The position numbers and the translations under genes were made by a program. The notes beneath the pieces were generated by a model. The model was not told the origin of the DNA. It ran no database searches and saw nothing but the letters and a program-made list of their open reading frames with translations. Positions 1 through 5,671 of a stretch of DNA of 7,727 nucleotides are shown one piece after another. The number at the start of each line of letters is the position of its first letter. Position 1 is the stretch's first letter. This DNA comes from Niveispirillum sp. (lineage in GTDB: Bacteria > Pseudomonadota > Alphaproteobacteria > Azospirillales > Azospirillaceae): positions 1 through 7,727 of the forward strand of contig JAEMSB010000206.1 in NCBI GenBank assembly GCA_016463045.1. The letters run 5' to 3'.

Positions 1-37
1 CGCCGGAGCCGATGACGGCGGCTTTCTTAATGGTCAT
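1..37 (-). CDS. Probable 3-hydroxyacyl-CoA dehydrogenase, N-terminal start only
   Basis: The gene starts here and runs off the left edge, so only 12 codons are visible (MTIKKAAVIGSG). This is the beginning of a Rossmann fold with the first glycines of a GxGxxG NAD-binding motif, as at the start of 3-hydroxyacyl-CoA dehydrogenases, including the FadB-like multifunctional enzymes that begin directly with this domain. A good ribosome binding site (GGGAGG, plus-strand positions 46-51) lies 8 bases before the ATG. The gene follows a thiolase on the same strand with 29 bases between stop and start. That is the usual pairing of the last two beta-oxidation steps and is the main support for the call. 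Other Rossmann-fold dehydrogenases could start the same way, so the product is inferred mostly from context. Confidence 0.6.
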   Translation of the reverse strand, partial: MTIKKAAVIGSG

Positions 38-66
38 GGGTGTTTCCTCCCGCTTGAAGCCGCCGA

Positions 67-1208
67 TCAGACCGCTTCCAGGACGGTGGCGATGCCCTGA
101 CCGCCGCCGATGCACTGGGTGGCCAGCGCCAGGGACTTGCCCTCACGCTGCAACAGGCTGGCGGCCTTGCCGGTGATGCGGGCGCCGGTGGCGCCCAGCG
201 GGTGACCCAGCGCCAGCGCGCCGCCATCCAGGTTCACCTTGGACGCATCAAAGCCCAGCTCCTTGGCGACCGTCATGGACTGCACGGCGAACGCCTCATT
301 GCTTTCCACGATGTCGATATCGGCGATGGTTACGCCGGCACGGGCCAGCGCCTTCTTGGACGCCGGCACCGGACCGTAGCCCATGATGGTGGGATCGCAG
401 CCGGACACGGCGATGGAGCGGATCCTGGCCAGGATCTTCAGGCCATGGGCCTTGGCGAAATCTTCCGAGCAGACCAGCGTGGCCGACGCGCCATCGGTCA
501 GGGGCGAGGAGGTGCCGGCGGTGACGGTGCCGTTTTCAGCATCAAAGGCCAGCTTCAGGGTCGCCAGACCCTCCGCCGTCGTGCCGGCGCGGATGCCGCC
601 ATCCTGGCTCACCACCTTGCCGCCGGGACGGTAATGGGAACGATCTCGGCCTCGAACCGGCCCTCGGCCTGGGCCTTGGCGGCCTTGGCGTGGGACTCAA
701 CCGCGTAGGCTTCCTGCTGGGCGCGGGTGAAGCCGAACTTCTTGGCGAGGTTCTCAGCCGTGATGCCCATGGCCATGTAGGCGCCCGGATTGGCGGCATG
801 GAGGGCGGCGTTGGGCATCGGGTTGTAACCACCCATCGGCACGCGGGACATGCTTTCCACGCCGGCAGCGATGAAGCAGTCGCCAGCGCCCATGGCGATA
901 GCACCGGCAGCCTGATGGATCGACTGCATGGACGAGCCACAGAAACGGTTGACGGTCGCGCCCGCCACCGACTGCGGCAGGCCCGCGATCATGGCCACCA
1001 GCTTGGCAACGTTGAAGCCCTGCTCCCCTTCCGGGAAGGCGCAGCCCATGATCAGGTCTTCCACGGCGGCGCCGTCAACACCGGTACGGGCCAGCAGTTC
1101 CTTCACGACAGCGGCGGCCAGATCGTCCGGACGCACCTTCGTCAGTTCGCCCTTATTGGCGATATGGAAGGGGGACCGGGCGTAACCGGCAATCACGACG
1201 TTCTTCAT
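67..1208 (-). pseudogene. fadA: Acetyl-CoA C-acyltransferase (thiolase), split by a one-base frameshift
   Basis: Thiolase cleaves 3-ketoacyl-CoA with CoA to acetyl-CoA and a shortened acyl-CoA, the last step of beta-oxidation. The ATG at 1208 begins MKNVVIAGYARSPF, a typical thiolase start, with AGGAG upstream. The nucleophile Cys90 lies in NRFCGSSM. The first frame is good to Val194 (ITV), then reads PAARW and stops at 609-611. The sequence continues in another frame as PGGKVVSQDGG down to the stop at 67-69. That part holds NEAF, GHPLG (His336) and CIGGGQG (Cys366), numbered after repair. Restoring one C in the run at 625-627 gives 380 residues, close to the family's usual 390, with no other defect. 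A homopolymer sequencing error and a real recent mutation both fit. As written, the product would be a 199-residue fragment without the second and third catalytic residues. It lies between a MerR regulator and a dehydrogenase. Confidence 0.88.
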
Positions 1209-1256
1209 CTCTGGAGCACTCCTCGCCTGGGGTTGGCTGCGGCCCGTCTCTGTCGG

Positions 1257-1266
1257 ACGGTACCGT
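1257..1266. promoter_or_regulatory. Perfect 10-bp palindrome upstream of the thiolase
   Basis: ACGGTACCGT is a perfect palindrome about 50 bases upstream of the thiolase ATG, in the 124-base gap after the regulator's stop codon. It could be an operator or chance in GC-rich DNA. No convincing sigma-70 promoter could be placed here. Confidence 0.2.
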
Positions 1267-1332
1267 TGATTTTGGGGACAGGATAAACCATTCAAACGAG
1301 CGTATGAAATCATTCCGCCCGGGAAAAGAAGC

Positions 1333-1767
1333 TTATTCGGTTTGAACCGGGACACCCTTGGAATGGAGATGCGACACGATCATGCCGTCGATCTCATGCA
1401 GTTCCTTGAGCGTCTGCTGCACGTCGCGCAACTGCTGCTCCAGATGCACGATACGGTCGCGGGCGCGGCGCAACAGATAGGTCATCTGCTCCACCTGCGC
1501 CTCGTCCGTGTCATACAGGTCGAGGAAATCCTTTATTTCCCCGATGGAGAAGCCCAACCGCTTGCCCCGGCAGATCAGCTTCAGCCGGGCGCGGTCGCGG
1601 TGGGTGTAGATTCGCGTCTGGCCCATGCGGGCCGGCGAGATCAAACCTTCATCCTCGTAAAACCGCAGCGACCGCAGGGTCAGGCCGAATTCGTCGGCCA
1701 ACTGACCGATGGTGAAGGTTTGCGCCGGATTATAGGCGGACTTGGCCTGATCGATGGTGTTCAGCAT
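1333..1767 (-). CDS. MerR-family transcriptional regulator, LiuR-like
   Basis: A 144-residue DNA-binding protein. Residues about 18-37 form the MerR helix-turn-helix (FTIGQLADEFGLTLRSLRFYEDEG). The wing follows with LISPARMGQTRIYTHRDR, then KLICRGKRLGFSIGEIKDFLDLYD. Residues about 88-125 form a long coiled coil for dimerisation. There is only one cysteine (Cys66), so this is not a metal sensor of the MerR/CueR type. The RGKRLGFSIGEIK and GQTR.Y signatures match the LiuR/AtuR-type regulators of branched-chain amino acid and fatty acid degradation known in proteobacteria. It sits directly upstream of, and in line with, a thiolase and a probable 3-hydroxyacyl-CoA dehydrogenase, so control of that operon by an acyl-CoA-type signal is likely but inferred. 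A near-palindromic site 30 bases before its ATG suggests autoregulation. AAGGG precedes the chosen ATG. Confidence 0.9.
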   Translation of the reverse strand: MLNTIDQAKSAYNPAQTFTIGQLADEFGLTLRSLRFYEDEGLISPARMGQTRIYTHRDRARLKLICRGKRLGFSIGEIKDFLDLYDTDEAQVEQMTYLLRRARDRIVHLEQQLRDVQQTLKELHEIDGMIVSHLHSKGVPVQTE

Positions 1768-1796
1768 GAGAGCTGCCCTTGTCGCTGACAGGTGGC

Positions 1797-1810
1797 TTAC
1801 GTTTACGTAA
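1797..1810. promoter_or_regulatory. Probable operator of the LiuR-like MerR regulator
   Basis: TTACGTTTACGTAA is a 14-bp near-palindrome in which six of seven base pairs match and only the central TT breaks it; it can also be read as a direct repeat of TTACGT. It lies 30 bases upstream of the regulator's ATG, in the gap shared with divergent purU. As far as I recall, LiuR-type sites have this ACGTNNACGT-like form, but the exact consensus could not be checked. On the plus strand it falls between CTGACA (1785-1790) and TAATAG (1808-1813), a 17-base spacer like the spacer placement of MerR operators, though the second box is weak. On the minus strand the -35/-10 boxes are poor. Confidence 0.6.
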
Positions 1811-1928
1811 TAGGTAAGTTAAGCTTCCGCGCACGTCAAGCGGTTTTTGCATGGCGGCCATCCTTTCGCCGCCTTTACCTAATCTGGGGGTGGACAAGCC
1901 CGCGCGCCAGTCGCAACTCTCCTGCCCG

Positions 1929-1942
1929 ATCAAATTTTTGAT
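1929..1942. promoter_or_regulatory. AT-rich dyad just upstream of purU
   Basis: ATCAAA-tt-TTTGAT is a perfect 6-bp inverted repeat with a 2-base centre, ending 19 bases before the purU ATG. Its half-sites are in the opposite order to an FNR/Anr box (TTGAT-N4-ATCAA), so it is not that site. It may be an operator or part of the purU promoter; the downstream TAAAAT (1943-1948) could act as a -10 box but would leave a very short leader. Confidence 0.25.
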
Positions 1943-1961
1943 AAAATGGCGGGTGCGTGAC

Positions 1962-2834
1962 ATGTCGGTAATTGCTGAGCAAGGTCCTTATGTGCTGATC
2001 GTGCGGTGCCCGGACCGCAAGGGGATCGTGGCGGCAGTTTCAACCTATCTTGCCAAGCATGACGCCTCGATCACGGAATCGAACCATTTCAATGATGCGC
2101 TGAACAACCTGTTCTTCATGCGCACCGTGTTCCGGGCGGACGGGGCTGATTTCCCCGATCTGGACGCGTTGAAGGAAGGGTTTGCCCCCATCGGGCGCCA
2201 GTATGACATGCATTGGGAACTGCACGACCTGTCGGTGCGGCCCAAGGTGGTGATCGCCGTATCGAAGTTCGGCCACTGCCTCTATGACCTGCTGCACCGG
2301 CAGCGGTCGGGCAGCCTGCGCATGGATATCCCCGCGGTGGTGTCCAACCATGACGATATGCGCAGCTTCGTGGAATGGTCGGGCATCCCCTATCACCATT
2401 TGCCCGTGCCTAAGGGTAACAAGGAAGCGCAGGAAGCGCAGTTCACGAAGATCATTCAGGACAGCGGTGCCAATCTGGTGGTGTTGGCCCGCTACATGCA
2501 AATCCTGTCGCCGGAATTCTGCGAGGTACTGTCCGGCCGCTGCATCAACATCCATCACAGCTTCCTGCCGAGCTTCAAGGGCGCCAAGCCCTATCATCAG
2601 GCGCATGAGCGCGGCGTGAAGATCATCGGTGCCACGGCCCATTTCGTTACCAACGTCCTGGATGAAGGCCCCATCATCGAACAGGACATCCAGCGCGTGG
2701 ACCACAGCCACACGCCCGAGGATCTGGTCGATATGGGCCGCGACGTGGAATGTGCCGTGCTGGCGCGCGCCGTCAAATGGCAGTTGGAACACCGCATCAT
2801 CATGGATGGCTCGCGGACGGTGATTTTTAAGTGA
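1962..2834 (+). CDS. purU: Formyltetrahydrofolate deformylase PurU
   Basis: PurU hydrolyses 10-formyltetrahydrofolate to formate and tetrahydrofolate, balancing the one-carbon pool and supplying formate for purine synthesis. From the ATG at 1962 (MSVIAEQGPYVL) the protein has 290 residues, the normal length. An N-terminal ACT domain spans about residues 9-85 (YVLIVRCPDRKGIVAAVSTYL). A formyltransferase domain follows, starting near RPKVVIAVSKFGHCL. The catalytic Asn196 and His198 (INIHHSFLPSFKGA) and Asp234 (NVLDEGPI) are present, with the same 36-residue His-Asp spacing as in PurN. The frame stays open upstream to an ATG at 1851, but the extra 37 residues look unlike the family. The ribosome binding site before 1962 is weak, and a 4-codon reading frame (1946-1960, MAGA) ends one base before this start. 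It is transcribed divergently from the MerR operon and ends in a strong terminator. Confidence 0.95.
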   Translation: MSVIAEQGPYVLIVRCPDRKGIVAAVSTYLAKHDASITESNHFNDALNNLFFMRTVFRADGADFPDLDALKEGFAPIGRQYDMHWELHDLSVRPKVVIAVSKFGHCLYDLLHRQRSGSLRMDIPAVVSNHDDMRSFVEWSGIPYHHLPVPKGNKEAQEAQFTKIIQDSGANLVVLARYMQILSPEFCEVLSGRCINIHHSFLPSFKGAKPYHQAHERGVKIIGATAHFVTNVLDEGPIIEQDIQRVDHSHTPEDLVDMGRDVECAVLARAVKWQLEHRIIMDGSRTVIFK

Positions 2835-2839
2835 ATGTG

Positions 2840-2868
2840 AAAAAGGGGGCCAAAAGGCCCCCTTTTTT
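2840..2868. terminator. Bidirectional intrinsic terminator between purU and the XRE gene
   Basis: A perfect 7-bp stem GGGGGCC/GGCCCCC (2845-2851 and 2856-2862) with an AAAA loop is flanked by five A on the left and six T on the right, so it works in both directions. It sits in the 38-base gap between the converging ends of purU and the XRE regulator and should terminate both transcripts. Confidence 0.93.
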
Positions 2869-2872
2869 GTTG

Positions 2873-3121
2873 TCAAAAACCGTCGTCGCCTCCAGCCCCC
2901 GGTTTCGGTGGGTGCTCATCCGGTCGATATTCCAGAATGTCGCCGGGCTGGCAGTTCAGAACCATGCAGATCTGGTTCAGGGTCGCAAAGCGAATACCCT
3001 TTACCTTCCCGGTTTTCAGCAAGGACAGGTTGGTCAGGGATATTCCAACCTCCTCTGCAAGCTTGGTCACCGACATTTTACGTCGGGCCAGCATCACATC
3101 GACATTGATGATGATGGCCAT
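2873..3121 (-). CDS. Small XRE/Cro-family transcriptional regulator
   Basis: An 82-residue protein that is almost only a Cro/C1-type helix-turn-helix. The starting strand AIIINVDVMLARRKMS is followed by helices 2 and 3 at about residues 17-40 (SVTKLAEEVGISLTNLSLLKTGK). Next comes KGIRFATLNQICMVLNCQPGDILEY, the closing helices of this short regulator class (YozG-like, HTH_26 style). The C-terminal tail is rich in Pro, Gly and Asp and probably disordered. Its ATG overlaps the stop codon of the upstream membrane-protein gene by one base (TGATG), so the two are surely co-transcribed and probably translationally coupled. Such a regulator downstream of a DUF2975 membrane protein is a recurring pair in bacteria, with no well-established function that I know of. 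It most likely binds the promoter of its own operon. Confidence 0.88.
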   Translation of the reverse strand: MAIIINVDVMLARRKMSVTKLAEEVGISLTNLSLLKTGKVKGIRFATLNQICMVLNCQPGDILEYRPDEHPPKPGAGGDDGF

Positions 3122-3777
3122 CAGATGATCCCCTCCCCTTCAACCTTCAGGTTGCGTCCAATGCGGAAGGCTTCTGCCAAGGCAAGAAGAACCAGACCGC
3201 AGAGTGCCAGCCAGCCATCGAGATCGGCTTTGACCTGAGCATAAGGTGTGGATGGCAAGCCGAATGATAGAGGGCTGGTTACCAGAGCACGCCCATCCGC
3301 CAACGTGATACCGGACAGCGTCAGCGGCAACAGGCAGGAAGAGACCAGTGTCGCTGCGTTTACACCGATCAGCAGCCAACCCAGCCATCGCAGGCGCGGT
3401 ACAGCCGTCACAGCAAACGGATCACCCCCGGCAATATCCCCGACCAGCCGCCGCAAGGTGATGGCAGCGTAAAGCCATAACCCGACCACCAGCGCCGCTG
3501 AGGCGCCAAACAGGAACTTTATCCACATCTGGTCGACTGCGACGTTCAAGGTAGCGCGGTCAGCCAACAGATGACCAACCACCGCCTGGGCATCACCCAG
3601 CAGGCTTGTAGAGCTGGCATTGCTCAAGATAACCGGAAACATCATGAACCACGGCTTATCGGCCAGACCTCCGTAAAGGCTGACGCCAAGGATCAGCACG
3701 ATACCGAGACCCAGCAGCCAGATGGATGCCGTCAAGATCCAGTTCAGGACACGCAGTGACATGTTTTGAAACCCCAT
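3121..3777 (-). CDS. DUF2975-type four-helix membrane protein
   Basis: A 218-residue integral membrane protein. Four hydrophobic segments are visible: about residues 10-35 (LNWILTASIWLLGLGIVLI), 88-108 (FLFGASAALVVGLWLYAAI), 130-154 (WLGWLLIGVNAATLVSS) and 187-205 (LDGWLALCGLVLLALAEAF). A loop of about 50 residues separates the first two. The stretch RRLVGDIAGGDPFAVTAVPRLRWLGW and the end LAEAFRIGRNLKVEGEGII fit the DUF2975 family, whose C-terminal sequence often ends with a similar EAFRxGxxL motif. No catalytic motif is visible and the function is unknown. It is the first gene of a two-gene operon with an overlapping XRE regulator. The start could instead be the sixth codon, ATG at 3762 (MSLRVLN), which has GGGG in front and would remove MGFQN. 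Base composition looks less GC-rich than in the neighbouring housekeeping genes. Confidence 0.82.
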   Translation of the reverse strand: MGFQNMSLRVLNWILTASIWLLGLGIVLILGVSLYGGLADKPWFMMFPVILSNASSTSLLGDAQAVVGHLLADRATLNVAVDQMWIKFLFGASAALVVGLWLYAAITLRRLVGDIAGGDPFAVTAVPRLRWLGWLLIGVNAATLVSSCLLPLTLSGITLADGRALVTSPLSFGLPSTPYAQVKADLDGWLALCGLVLLALAEAFRIGRNLKVEGEGII

Positions 3778-3796
3778 TCGTTGCGGACATGGGCTT

Positions 3797-3825
3797 TCTA
3801 TATCTCATCCATAATTTTATGTAAA
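3797..3825 (-). promoter_or_regulatory. Sigma-70-type promoter of the DUF2975/XRE operon
   Basis: Read on the minus strand, TTTACA (3820-3825) and TATAGA (3797-3802) are separated by exactly 17 bases. Each differs from the consensus box by one or two bases. The promoter lies about 20 bases upstream of the DUF2975 start, in a markedly AT-rich stretch (3800-3850) that contrasts with its surroundings. Confidence 0.65.
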
Positions 3826-3835
3826 ACGTAAAATT
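3813..3835. promoter_or_regulatory. Inverted repeat covering the -35 box, probable operator
   Basis: AATTTTA (3813-3819) and TAAAATT (3829-3835) form perfect 7-bp arms around a 9-base centre. The -35 box of the DUF2975/XRE promoter lies in that centre. A direct repeat GTAAAAC/GTAAAAT (from 3821 and 3828) overlaps it. This is where a repressor would block RNA polymerase, and the XRE protein of the same operon is the obvious candidate. The arms are pure A/T, so chance is not excluded. Confidence 0.45.
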
Positions 3836-4089
3836 TGATATGCTTAACGAATATAAGATGCAACACCTGAGGGGACGCGCACAGGCGACATGACGGCCAG
3901 AGGCCCGCCATTCGCCGATATCTGAAAAGCGGTGGGGTTACAACGGGACAGCATCGGGCAACAGCGATTGCCCGCATACCCGCGGTTTGGGGTATCGGGC
4001 ACAACGAAATGAGGTCCGCAGGACAATCGACGGCGACGACGTCCGTCGCGACATTATTTGAGCGTATAGAGCAGGAAGCGTTGGCTCGC
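3836..4089. other. Intergenic region without a gene
   Basis: No reading frame here has a credible start, family motif or codon pattern. The region separates the DUF2975 promoter from the end of the coq10/ratA gene. Positions 3955-4048 hold a run of hairpins (listed separately). No T-run follows any of them, so no standard intrinsic terminator for the lipA-coq10 transcript is seen, although the structured part may serve that role. Confidence 0.6.
3955..4048. repeat. Cluster of inverted repeats / potential hairpins
   Basis: Four dyads occur in under 100 bases. The first is CGGGCAA/TTGCCCG (3955-3961 and 3968-3974, 6-base loop). The second has a 12-bp stem, 3969-3981 against 3990-4001, with one bulged C at 3975 and an 8-base loop; its arms are TGCCCG-ATACCC and GGGTAT-CGGGCA. 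The third is GTCC/GGAC (4014-4017 and 4021-4024). The fourth is CGACGG/CCGTCG (4028-4033 and 4043-4048). The first two share bases 3969-3974, so they exclude each other. Read on the minus strand, the cluster starts about 40 bases after the coq10/ratA stop and could be a structured 3' end of that transcript, or a small RNA. The family is not recognised. Confidence 0.5.
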
Positions 4090-4521
4090 TTACCCGTAAA
4101 GCTGCTTCGCCCGCCCTTCGAACGCCGCCACCATGCGCTTCACGGCCTCATTGAACAAGGCGCCAATGATGGTTTGCAGCACCTTGTTCTTGAATTCAAA
4201 ATCCACGAAGAAATCGACGGCGCAGCCGTCGGCGTGGGGTTCAAAGACCCAGTGGTTGTTCAGGTAATGGAACGGGCCGTCGACATATTCGACATCCACC
4301 CGTAGCGCGTCGGGGTTCAGCGTCACCTTTGACGTGAACCGTTCGCGGATCATCTTGAAGCCGATGACCAAATCGGCCCAGATCACCGGCTCCTGCCGCT
4401 TGCGGATGCGGCAGGCCACGGCCCAGGGCAGGAATTCCGGATAACGCTCCACATCCGCGACAAGCGCGTAGAGCTGCTCCGGCGTATGCGGCAGGATGCG
4501 CCGTTCGGCGTGCGTCGGCAT
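4090..4521 (-). CDS. Coq10 / RatA-family START-domain protein
   Basis: A 143-residue protein made of one START/SRPBCC lipid-binding fold. The start MPTHAERRILPHTPEQLYALVADVERYPEFLPW carries the family's conserved YPEFLPW-type stretch. It is followed by the sheet segments DLVIGFKMIRERFTSKV and GPFHYLNNHWVFEP, and by the long C-terminal helix FNEAVKRMVAAFEGRAKQLYG that closes the pocket. Homologues are called Coq10, a ubiquinone-binding protein needed for efficient respiration, or RatA, reported in E. coli as a toxin that blocks 70S ribosome formation. No antitoxin-like partner gene overlaps it, and in alphaproteobacteria the Coq10-like role is more plausible; that is inference. The gene follows lipA by 26 bases on the same strand and is probably in its operon. 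GAGG stands 4 bases before the ATG. Confidence 0.9.
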   Translation of the reverse strand: MPTHAERRILPHTPEQLYALVADVERYPEFLPWAVACRIRKRQEPVIWADLVIGFKMIRERFTSKVTLNPDALRVDVEYVDGPFHYLNNHWVFEPHADGCAVDFFVDFEFKNKVLQTIIGALFNEAVKRMVAAFEGRAKQLYG

Positions 4522-4547
4522 GGGGCCTCAGTACCCTGGCATCAGCT

Positions 4548-5507
4548 TCATTCGGCGGCAGGGCGGCTGCCCGCCAGCTTGGCCTCACGTGCCGCGCGCA
4601 GCTTCCGGAAATCGTCGCCGGCGTGATAGGAGCTGCGGGTCAGCGGGCTCGACGACACCATCAGGAAGCCCTTGCCGCGCGCCAGCGTGGCGTAGCTTTC
4701 GAACTCATCCGGCGTCACGAACCGGTCCACCGGCGCATGCTTGGGTGTGGGGGCCAGATATTGGCCGATGGTCAGGAAATCGACATCGGCGGCGCGCAGA
4801 TCGTCCATCACCTGCCCCACCTCCTCCTTCGTTTCGCCCAGGCCGACCATGATGCCGGACTTGGTGAAGATGGTCGGGTCCACTTCCTTCACCCGCTGCA
4901 ACAGGGCCAGCGAGGTGAAATAGCGGGCACCGGGCCGGATGGTGGGGTAGAGGCGCGGCACCGTTTCCAGATTATGGTTGAACACATCGGGCCGGGCCTT
5001 GGCCACATGTTCCACCGCCCCCGGCTTGCGCATGAAATCCGGGGTGAGGATTTCGATAGTGGTGGCGGGTGCCGTCTTGCGGATGTTCAGGATGGTGCGG
5101 GCGAAATGGTCGGCCCCGCCATCGGGCAGGTCGTCACGGTCCACCGAGGTGATGACCACATGTTCCAGGTTCAGGCCGCCCACGGCCTCCGCCACCTTTT
5201 CCGGCTCATGCGGGTCCAGGTTCAGCGGCTTGCCTGTTGCGACGTTGCAGAAGGCGCAGGCGCGGGTGCAGATGGCCCCCAGAATCATGAAAGTGGCGTG
5301 CTTCTTCTTCCAGCATTCGCCAATGTTCGGGCAGGCCGCTTCCTCGCACACCGTATGCAGCTTCAGGCCGCGCATCAGGTCGCGGGTTTCCGCATATTCA
5401 CGGCTGGTCGGCGCCTTTACGCGCAGCCACTCGGGCTTGCGCTGGATCGGGTTGTCCGGGCGGTTGACCTTTTCCGGGTGGCGGACGCGGGGTTCTTCGA
5501 TCGTCAT
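4548..5507 (-). CDS. lipA: Lipoyl synthase LipA
   Basis: LipA is a radical-SAM enzyme that inserts two sulfur atoms into protein-bound octanoyl groups, making the lipoyl cofactor of pyruvate and 2-oxoglutarate dehydrogenases and the glycine cleavage system. From the ATG at 5507 (MTIEEPRVRHPEKV) it has 319 residues, the usual length. The auxiliary cluster motif C-x4-C-x5-C is Cys54, Cys59 and Cys65 (CEEAACPNIGEC). The radical-SAM motif C-x3-C-x2-C is Cys80, Cys84 and Cys87 (CTRACAFC). The C-terminal SPLTRSSYHA carries the conserved serine that ligates the auxiliary cluster. All key residues are intact. The frame stays open for 20 more codons upstream to an ATG at 5567, but those residues do not look like LipA, and the likely promoter lies inside that stretch. 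It is followed by the coq10/ratA gene and preceded by lpdA with a terminator between. Confidence 0.97.
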   Translation of the reverse strand: MTIEEPRVRHPEKVNRPDNPIQRKPEWLRVKAPTSREYAETRDLMRGLKLHTVCEEAACPNIGECWKKKHATFMILGAICTRACAFCNVATGKPLNLDPHEPEKVAEAVGGLNLEHVVITSVDRDDLPDGGADHFARTILNIRKTAPATTIEILTPDFMRKPGAVEHVAKARPDVFNHNLETVPRLYPTIRPGARYFTSLALLQRVKEVDPTIFTKSGIMVGLGETKEEVGQVMDDLRAADVDFLTIGQYLAPTPKHAPVDRFVTPDEFESYATLARGKGFLMVSSSPLTRSSYHAGDDFRKLRAAREAKLAGSRPAAE

Positions 5508-5538
5508 GGCCCTGACCTTGGGAATTGCCTTGGCGCAG

Positions 5539-5567
5539 AACATAAGCCGCCCCGGCCCATGAACCAA
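5539..5567 (-). promoter_or_regulatory. Likely sigma-70 promoter of lipA
   Basis: On the minus strand TTGGTT (5562-5567) and TATGTT (5539-5544) are 17 bases apart, about 30 bases before the lipA ATG at 5507. Match to consensus is moderate. It would start transcription downstream of the upstream alternative start codon, supporting 5507 as the true start. Confidence 0.45.
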
Positions 5568-5569
5568 GC

Positions 5570-5584
5570 GTGGCGTTCCGCCAC
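5570..5584. promoter_or_regulatory. Inverted repeat upstream of the lipA promoter
   Basis: GTGGCG-ttc-CGCCAC is a perfect 6-bp dyad ending two bases upstream of the proposed lipA -35 box. It could be an activator site, or be chance in GC-rich sequence. Confidence 0.25.
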
Positions 5585-5615
5585 CCTCCCCCGCACAGGC
5601 TGCAAGGCGGCCAGC

Positions 5616-5644
5616 AAAAAGGGCCGGAGCGACGGCTCCGGCCC
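5616..5644 (-). terminator. Intrinsic terminator of lpdA
   Basis: On the minus strand a perfect 10-bp GC-rich stem (arms 5635-5644 and 5621-5630, GGGCCGGAGC/GCTCCGGCCC) with a 4-base loop is followed by five T (complement of 5616-5620). It lies 27 bases after the lpdA stop codon, so lpdA and lipA are probably separate transcription units. Confidence 0.92.
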
Positions 5645-5671
5645 TTTCTCAATCAATCCCTTGACGGCACA

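Noticed and set aside
609..635. Programmed -1 ribosomal frameshift to explain the split thiolase
   Set aside because: There is no heptameric slippery site of the X XXY YYZ type, and the family is not known to use frameshifting. A lost C in a homopolymer is simpler.
1811..1881. Inverted pair TAGGTAA (1811-1817) and TTACCTA (1875-1881) between merR and purU
   Set aside because: Arms of 7 bases separated by 57 bases in this composition are not beyond chance, and nothing else links them.
1929..1942. FNR/Anr box upstream of purU
   Set aside because: The half-sites are reversed (ATCAA-N4-TTGAT instead of TTGAT-N4-ATCAA).
2040..2876. A 278-codon open frame on the minus strand opposite purU
   Set aside because: PurU is complete with its catalytic Asn, His and Asp, and the antisense frame would run through the terminator hairpin. 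Its composition is that of a shadow frame.
3844..4026. Short minus-strand frames in the gap after coq10/ratA (60-68 codons)
   Set aside because: They lack a ribosome binding site and family motifs, and run through the hairpin cluster.
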